From NCBI GenBank assembly GCA_021464415.1, contig JAKCWG010000035.1, positions 116,105 through 180,104 of the forward strand: DNA of 64,000 bases, read 5' to 3'. The position numbers and the translations under genes are program-made. This document shows positions 56,851-64,000 of this stretch, piece after piece (the first letter of the stretch is position 1; every line of letters begins with the position of its first letter). A model generated the notes under the pieces. The model searched no databases, was not told the origin of the DNA, and saw nothing but the letters and a program-made list of their open reading frames with translations. This DNA comes from Lonicera japonica (Eukaryota; Streptophyta; Magnoliopsida; Dipsacales; Caprifoliaceae).

Positions 56851-59800
56851 ACAATAAGAGCTTTATTAACCCATCGTAGAGTTTCAGATCTTGAATTTTG
56901 ATTTTCTAGAGTTAATGTAATTTAAATGAAGCCTTTTGATTGAAAAAAGTCATGAAAAAAAAACGTTGCATCCTTGAGGATCTATCACGGAATTGTAGAC
57001 CGATAAATGGTCAAAATCGACAAAGTCGATAAGAAGAGCTTGGTTAACCCATCGTGGATGTTCAGATTTTGAATTTTGAATTTTTAGAGTTCTTGTAATT
57101 TAAAATGAAGCCTTTTGATTGAAAAGACTTGCGAAAAAAAAATGTTGCAGCCTTAAGGATCTACAACGGATGTGTAGACCGATAAATGGTCAAAACTGAC
57201 GAAGTCTACAAGAAGAGCTTGGTTAACCCATCGTAGACTTTCTGATCTTTAATTTTGAATTTCTATAGTGCTTGTAATTGAAAATGATGGCTGTTGAGTG
57301 AAAAAAGTTGCGAAAAGGAAACGTTGCAGCCTTAAGGATCTACCACAATTGTAGACCGATAAATGGTCAAAACAAACAAAGTCGACAAGAAGAGTTTGAT
57401 TAACCCATCGAAGACATTCAAATTTCGAATTTACAATTTTTAGAGTTCTTGTAATTTAAAATGAAGCCTTTTGATTGAAAAAAGTCGCGAAAAAAATACT
57501 TTGCAGCCTTAAGGATCTACAACGGACGTGTAGACCAATAAATGGTCAAAACCGACAAAGTCGACAAGACGAGCTTGGTTAACCCATCGTAGACTTTCAG
57601 AACTTGAATTTTGAATTTCTGGAGTTATGGTAATTTAAAATGAAGCCTTTTGATTAAAAAAAGTCGCGAAAAAAAAACGTTACAGCCTTAATGATCTACC
57701 ACGGAATTGTAGACCGATAAATGGTCAAAACCGACAAAGTGGACAAGAAAAGCTTGGTTAACCCATCGTAGACGTTAAGATCTTGAATTTTATATTTCTA
57801 AAGTCATTGTAATTTAAAATGAAGCCTTTTGATTAGAAAAAAGTCGTAAAAATAAAACGTTACAGCCTTAAGGATCTATCAAGGAATTGTAAACCGATAA
57901 ATGGTCAAAACCGACAAAGTTGGCAAGAAGAGCTTGGTTAACCCATCGTAGACGTTCAGATTTCGAATTTCGAATTTGTAGAGTTCTTCAAATTTAAAAT
58001 GAAACCTTTTGATTGTAAAAAGTCGCGAAAAAAATACTTTGCAGACTTAAGGATCTACAATGGATGGGTAGATCGATAAATGGTTAAAACCGACAAAGTC
58101 GACAAGAAGGGCTTGGTTAACCCATCGTAGACTTTAAGATCTCGAATTTTGAATTTCTAGAGTTATTTTAATTTAAAATGAAGCCTTTTGATTAAAAAAA
58201 GTCGCGAAAAAAAACGTTGCAGCCTTAAGGATCTACCACGGAATTGTAGACCGAAAAATGGTCAAAACCGACAAATTCGACAAGAAGAACTTGTGTAACC
58301 CATCATAGACGTTCAGATTTCGAATTTTGAATTTTTAGAGGTCTTGTAATTTAAAATGAAGCCTTTTGATTAAAAAAAGTCGCAAAAAAAAACGTTGCAG
58401 CCTTAAGGATCTACCACGGAATTGTAGACCGATAAATGGTCAAAACCGACAAATTCGACAAGAAGAACTTGGTTAACCAATCATAGACTTTCAGATCTTG
58501 AATTTTGAATTTCTAGAGTTATTATAATTGAGAATGAAGCCTTTTGATTGAAAAAAATAGGGAAAAAAATTACTTTGCAGCCTTAAGGTTCTACAACAGA
58601 TGTGTAGACCGATAAATGATCAAAACTGACAAAGTCGACAAGAAGAGCTTGGTTAAATCATCATAGACTTTCAGATCTTGAATTTTGAATTTCTAGAGTT
58701 ATTGTAATTTAAAATGAAGCCTTTTGATTGAAAAAGGTCGCAAAAAGAATATTTGCAGCCTTAAGGTTCTACAACAGATGTGTAGACCGATAAATGGTCA
58801 AAACCGACAAAGTCGACTAGAAGAGCTTGGTTAACCCATCGTAGACTTTCAGATCTTGAATTTTGAATTTCTAGAGTTATTGTAAAATGAAGCCTTTTGA
58901 TTGAAAAAAGTCACGAAAAAAATAATTTGCGTCCTCAAGGATCTACAACGGTATTGTAGACCGATAAATGGTTAAAACCGACATATTCGACATGAAGAGC
59001 TTGGTTAACCCATAGTAGACGTTCAGATTTCGAATTACTAATTTCTAGAGTTTTTCTAATTTAAAATGTACCCTTTTGATGAAAAAAGTCGCGAAAAAAA
59101 TACGTTGCAGCCTTAAGGATCTACCACGGAATTATAGACCGATAAATGGTCAAACCCGACAAAGTTGACAAAAAGAGCTTGGTTAACCCATCGTAGACGT
59201 TCTGTTTTCGAATTTTGAATTTCTTGAGTTATTGAAATTTAAATTGAAGCCTTTTGATTGAAAAAAGTCGGGAAAAAAAATACTTTGCAGCCTTAAGGTT
59301 CTACAACGGATGTGTAGACCGATAAATGGACAAAACTGACAAAGTTGACAAGAAGAGCTTGGTTAACCAATCGTAGACTTTCAGATCTTGAATTTTGAAT
59401 TTCTAGAGTTATTGTAATTGAGAATGAAGCCTTTTGATTGAAAAAAATAGGGAAAAAAATTACTTTGCAGCCTTAATGTTCTACAACAGATGTGTAGACC
59501 GATAAATGGTCAAAACTGACAAAGTCGACAAGAAGAGCTTGGTTAACCCATCGTAGACTTTCACAACTTGAATTTTGAATTTCTAGAGTTATTGTATTTG
59601 AGAATGAAACCTTTTGATTGAAAAAAATAGGGAAAAAAATTACTTTGCACCTTCAAGGTTCTACAACAGATGTGTAGACCGATAAATGGTCAAAACTGAC
59701 AAAGTCGACAAGAAGAGCTTGGTTAACCCATCGTAGACTTTCACAACTTGAATTTTGAATTTCTAGAGTTATTGTAATTTAAAATGAAGCCTTTTGATTG

Positions 59801-60761
59801 AAAAAGGTCGCAAAAAGAATACTTGGCAGCCTTAAGGTTCTACAACAGATGTGTAGACCGATAAATGGTCAAAACCGTAAAAGTCGACTAGAAGAGCTTG
59901 GTTAACCCATCGTAGACTTTCAGATCTTGAATTTTGAACTTCTAGAGTTATTGTAATTTAAAATGAAGCCTTTTGATTGAAAAAAGTAATGAAAAAAATA
60001 ATTTGCATCCTTAAGGATCTACAACGTTATTGTAGACCGATAAATGGTTAAAACTGACATATTCGACAAGAACAGCTTGGTTAACCCATAGTAGACGTTC
60101 AGATTTTGAATTACGAATTTCTAGATTTTTTCTAATTGAAAATGAATCCTTTTGATGAAAAAAGTCGCGAAAAAAATTCTTTGCGTTCTCAAGGATCTAC
60201 AACGGTTTTGTAGACCGACAAATGGTCAAAACCGACAAAGTCGACAAGAAGAGCTTGGTTAACCCATTGTAGACGTTCAGATTTCGAATTTTGAATTTCT
60301 AGTGTTTTTTTAATTTAAAATGAACCCTTTTAATGAAAAAAGTCGCGAAAAAATACGTTGCAGCCATAAGGATCTGCCACGGAATTGTAGACTGATAAAT
60401 GGTCAAAACCGACAAAGTTGACAAGAAGAGCTTGGTTAACCCATCGTAGACGTTCAGTTTTTGAATTTTGAATTTTTAGAGTTAATGAAATTTAAAATGA
60501 ATCCTTTTGAATGAAAAAAGAAGGGAAAAAAATACTTTGCATCCTTAAGGTTCTACAACGGATGTGTAGATCGATAAATGATCAAAACCGACAAAGTCCA
60601 CAAGAAGAGCTTGGTTAACCCAACATAGACTTTCAGATCTTGAATTTTCTATTTCTAGAGTTATTGTAATTTAAAATGAAGCCATTTGATTGAAAAAAGT
60701 CGCGAAAAAAAAAAATACTTTGCGTCATCAAGGATTTACAACGGAAATATAGACCGATAAA

Positions 60762-60978
60762 TTTTTTTTTTTTTTTTTTTTTTTTTAAAACCGACATAGT
60801 CGACAAGAAGAGCTTGGTTAATTTTTTTTTTCTTTTTATTTCCATAGTAGACGGTCAGATTTCGAATTTCGAATTTCTAGAGTTTTTTAATTTTTTTATT
60901 TTTTTTTAATTTTTTTTTTTTTTTATGAACCCTTTTGGTGAAAAAAAGTCGCGAAAAAAATACGTTGCAGCAATTTTT

Positions 60979-61022
<44 letters not shown>

Positions 61023-61793
61023 TATCTGCCACGGAATTGTAGACCGATAAATGTTCAAAACCGACAAAGTTGACAAGAAGAGCTTGGTTAACCTTTTTTT
61101 TTTTTCATCGTTGACGTTCAGTTTTCGAATTTTGAATTTCTAGAGTTATTGAAATTTAAATTGAAGCCTTTTGATTGAAAAAAGTCGCAAAAAAAATACT
61201 TTGCAACCTTAAGGTTCTACAACGGATGTGTAGACCGATAAATGGTCAAAACCAACAAAGTGGAGAAGAAGAGCTTGGTTAACCAATCATAGACTTTCAG
61301 ATCTTGAAATTTTAATTTCTAGAGTTATTGTAATTTAAAATGAAGCCTTTTGATTGAAAAAAGTCGCAAAAAAAATAATTTGCGTCCTCAAGGATCTACA
61401 ACGGAATTATAGATCGATAAATGGTCAAAACTGACAATGTAGACAAAAAGAGCTTTGTTAACCCATCGTAGACGTTCAGTTTTTGAATTTTGAATTTCTA
61501 GAGTTATTGAAATTTAAATTGAAGCCTTTTGATTAAAAAAAGTCGCAAAAAAAAATGCGTTGCAGCCTTAAGGTTCTACAACGGATGTGTAGACCGATAA
61601 ATTGTCAAAACCGACAAAGTCGACAAGAAGAGCTTGGTTAACCCATCGTTGACGTTCAGTTTTCGAATTTTGAATTTCTAGAGTTACTGTAATTTAAAAT
61701 GAAGCCTTTTGATTGAAAAAAGTCTTAAAAAAATTTTTTTTTGTTTATTTTATTAATTTGCGTTCTTAAGGATTTACAACGGAATTGTAGACC

Positions 61794-61827
<34 letters not shown>
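60762..61827 (+). repeat. Poly-T tracts interrupting satellite monomers
   Basis: Seven T-rich runs, of 12 to about 45 bases, lie at 60762-60786, 60822-60842, 60884-60924, 60974-61020, 61094-61105, 61734-61755 and 61796-61827. They fall at different places in the monomer and either insert cleanly or replace a few bases. Satellite sequence resumes correctly after each. Confidence 0.9.
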
Positions 61828-61828
<1 letters not shown>

Positions 61829-64000
61829 GTCAAAAACCGACATAGTCGACAAGATGAGCTTGGTTAACCTATAGTAGAGGTACAAATTTCGAATTTCAAA
61901 TTTCTAGAGGTATTGTAATTTAAAATGAAGCCTTTTGACTGAAAAAACTCGGGAAAAAAATACTTTGCAGCCTTTTGAAGAAAATATTCGCGAAAAAAAT
62001 AAGTTGCAACCTTAAGGATCTACCACGGAATTGTAGACAGATAAATGGTCAAAACCGACAAAGTTGACAAGAACAGCTTGGTGAACCCATCCTAGACGTT
62101 CATATTTCGAATTTTACATTTCTAGAGTTATTGTAATTTAAAATGAAACCTTTTGATTGAAAAAACTCGGGAAAAAAATCTTTGCAGCCTTAAGGTTCTA
62201 CAACGGATGTGTAGACAAATAAATGGCCAAAACCGACAAAGTCGACAAGAAGAGCTTCGTTAACCCATCGTAGACTTTCAGATCTTGAATTTTGAATTTC
62301 TAGAATTATTGTAATTTAAATGAAGCCTTTTGATTGAATAAAGTCGTGAAGAAAATAATTTGCGTCCTTAAGGATCTACAACGGTATTGTAGACCGATAA
62401 ATGGTCAAAACCGACAAAGTTGAGAAGAAGAAGAGCTTGGTGAACCCATCCTAGACATTCATATTTCGAATTTTGCATATCTAGATTTATTGTAATTTAA
62501 AATGAAGCCTTTTGATTGAAAAAGGTCGCAAAAAAAATACTTTGCAGCCTTAAGGTTTTATAACGGATGTGTAGATCGATAAATGGTCAAAACCGACAAA
62601 GTTGACAAGAAGAGCTTGCTTAACCTATCGTTGACGTTCCGTTTTCGAATTTGGAATTTCTAGAGTTATTAAAATTTAAATTGAAGCCTTTTGATTGAAA
62701 AAATCGCAAAAAACATTCTTTGCAGCCTTAAGGTTCTACAACGGATGTGTAAACCGATAAATGGTCAAAATTGACAAAGTTGACCAGAAGAGCTTGGTTA
62801 ACCCATCGTAGACTTTCAGATCGTGAATTTTGAATTACTAGAGTTACTGTAATTTAAAATGAAACCTTTTGATTGAAAAAGGTCGTAAAAAAATACTTTG
62901 CAGCCTTAAGGTTTTACAACGGATGTGTAGACAGATAAATGGTCAAAATCGACAAAGTCGACAAGAAGAGCTTGGTTAACCAATCGTAGACTTTCAGATC
63001 TTGAATTTTGAATTTCTAGAGTTATTGTAATTTAAAATAAAGCCTTTTGATTGAAAAAAGTTGGGAAAAAAAATAGTTTGCAGGCTTAAGGTTCTACAAC
63101 GGATGTGTAGACCGATAAATGGTCAAAACCGACAAAGTCGACAAGAAGAGCTTGGTTAACCCATCGTAGACTTTCAGATCTTGAATTTTGAATTTCTAGG
63201 GTTATTGTTATTTAAAATGAAGCCTTCTTGATTGAAAAAAGTTGCGAAAAAAAAAATTTGCCTCTTAAGGGATCTACAACGGTATTGTAGACCGATAAAT
63301 GGTCAAAACCGACTGCTAGTCGACAATGAACAGGTGGTTAACCTACAGTAGACTTTCAAATTTCGAATTTCTAGAGGTATTGTAATTTAAAATGAAGCCT
63401 TTTGACGAAAAAAGTCGCGAAAAAATACGTTGCAGTGTTTAAGGATCTACCACGGAATTGTAGACCGATAAATGCTAAAACCGACAAAAGTTGACAAGAA
63501 GAGCTTGGTTAACCCATCCTAGATCATTCATTTTTCGAATTTTAAATTTCTAGAGTTATTGTAATTTAAATTGAAGCCTTTTGATTGAAAATCGGTCGGA
63601 AAAAAATACTTTGCAGCCTTAAGGTTCTACACGGATGTGTAGTACAGATAAATGGTCAAAACCGACAAAGTCGAAGAAAGAGCATCGTTAACCCTCGTAG
63701 ACTTTCAGATCTTGATTTTGAATTTCTAGAATTATTGTAATTTAAAATGAAGCCTTATTGATTGAAAAAAGTCGCGAAAAAAATAATTTTGCGTCCTTAA
63801 GGCTATCAACAGAATTGTAGACTGATAAAAATGGTTAAAACATACATAGTCACAAGAAGAGCTTGCTAAAGCCATAGTAGACGTTCAGATTATGAATTTC
63901 GAATTTCTAGAGTTTTTCTAATTTAAAATGAACACTTTTGATGAAAAAAGTCCCGAAAAAAATACGTTGCTAAGGATTGCCACGGAATTGTAGACTTATT

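Larger units (their letters stand above)
42795..64000 (+). repeat. ~179-bp satellite array (about 118 monomers)
   Basis: Head-to-tail monomers, all in one orientation, run to the window edge. The period was measured between successive CAGATYTYGAATTTTGAATTT blocks: 43150, 43328, 43507, 43686, 43865, 44044. Each monomer holds, in order, that block, TAATTTAAAATGAAGCC, TTTTGATTRAAAAAAGTCG, TTGCAGCCTTAAGGATCTAC, a TGTAGACCGATAAATGG block, ACAAAGTCGACAAGAAG and GGTTAACCCATCGTAGAC. At least two subtypes occur: CAGATCTTG...TTTCTAGAGTTATTG and CAGATTTCG...TTTTTAGAGTTCTTG. There is also a second choice, ACCACGGAATTGTAGA or ACAACGGATGTGTAGA. The length is typical of plant centromeric satellites; I do not recognise the family. 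Short frames inside it are incidental. Confidence 0.97.

Noticed and set aside
44921..60845. Short minus-strand frames recurring in the satellite
   Set aside because: They recur because the monomer or the 10-monomer unit recurs; stops fall at monomer variants and no coding signature is present.
42795..64000. Possible CRISPR array or telomeric repeat
   Set aside because: There are no repeat-spacer units, the monomers are contiguous at ~179 bp, and no telomere-type short motif occurs.
42795..64000. CENP-B box
   Set aside because: I looked for the TTCG...CGGG pattern in several monomers and did not find it; TTTCGAATTTTGAA does not fit.

Overview
This window is repeat-rich plant nuclear DNA. 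It holds Ty1/copia and Ty3/gypsy LTR retrotransposons primed by initiator tRNA-Met, chromovirus-type LTRs that begin TGTAACACC, a decayed endogenous caulimovirid-like pararetrovirus, and about 21 kb of a satellite with a ~179-bp monomer. I found no host protein gene, rRNA or tRNA gene. The species cannot be named from this sequence; an angiosperm pericentromeric or other heterochromatic site fits best.

Layout. Positions 1-17,340 are a nested stack on a minus-strand Ty3/gypsy element, called G0 here. Its gag is split by a Ty1/copia element (1145-10209, target-site duplication TCAGT). The copia 3' LTR is itself interrupted by a solo LTR (2042-3143, duplication GGTAA). The G0 leader is interrupted by G1 (11426-16092, duplication CTAGC), a short plus-strand relative of G0 with one 701-codon ORF. 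The G0 LTR at 16461-16996 has a primer-binding site and gag on one side and a pol tail on the other.

Positions 17,341-27,097 are chromovirus debris: an LTR-like stretch, a broken pol (late RT, RNase H, integrase, C-terminal domain; 18657-20722), its 3' LTR (20886-23087), a copia-like LTR remnant, and two further pieces of related LTRs. Positions 27,098-36,446 are a broken pararetrovirus: movement protein region, coiled coil, capsid region with a CCHC knuckle, protease, RT and the start of RNase H. It is split by a chromovirus solo LTR (28703-32698, duplication TGAAG) that carries a solo LTR of the same copia family inside it. The viral copy ends in an inverted copy of its own protease region.

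Positions 36,447-38,318 hold a microsatellite, MITE-like ends, a promoter/leader-like remnant and G3, a deleted minus-strand relative of G1. G2 (38319-42794, duplication GATCT, LTRs identical by eye) is a second short gypsy element with an intact chimeric ORF; it sits exactly where G3 meets the satellite. From 42,795 to the end the sequence is a head-to-tail ~179-bp satellite with 10-monomer higher-order repeats, recent local duplications, a zone of poly-T tracts at 60.8-61.8 kb, and many small indels in the last ~800 bp.

How the parts relate. G0 has the normal gag/protease/RT-type coding capacity of its family. G1, G2 and G3 share its LTR, primer-binding site and leader but keep only a protease-like domain, a degraded RT-like stretch and the pol tail, so they probably moved using enzymes from full-length relatives. 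Family assignments rest on motifs and recalled family features; no database search was run.
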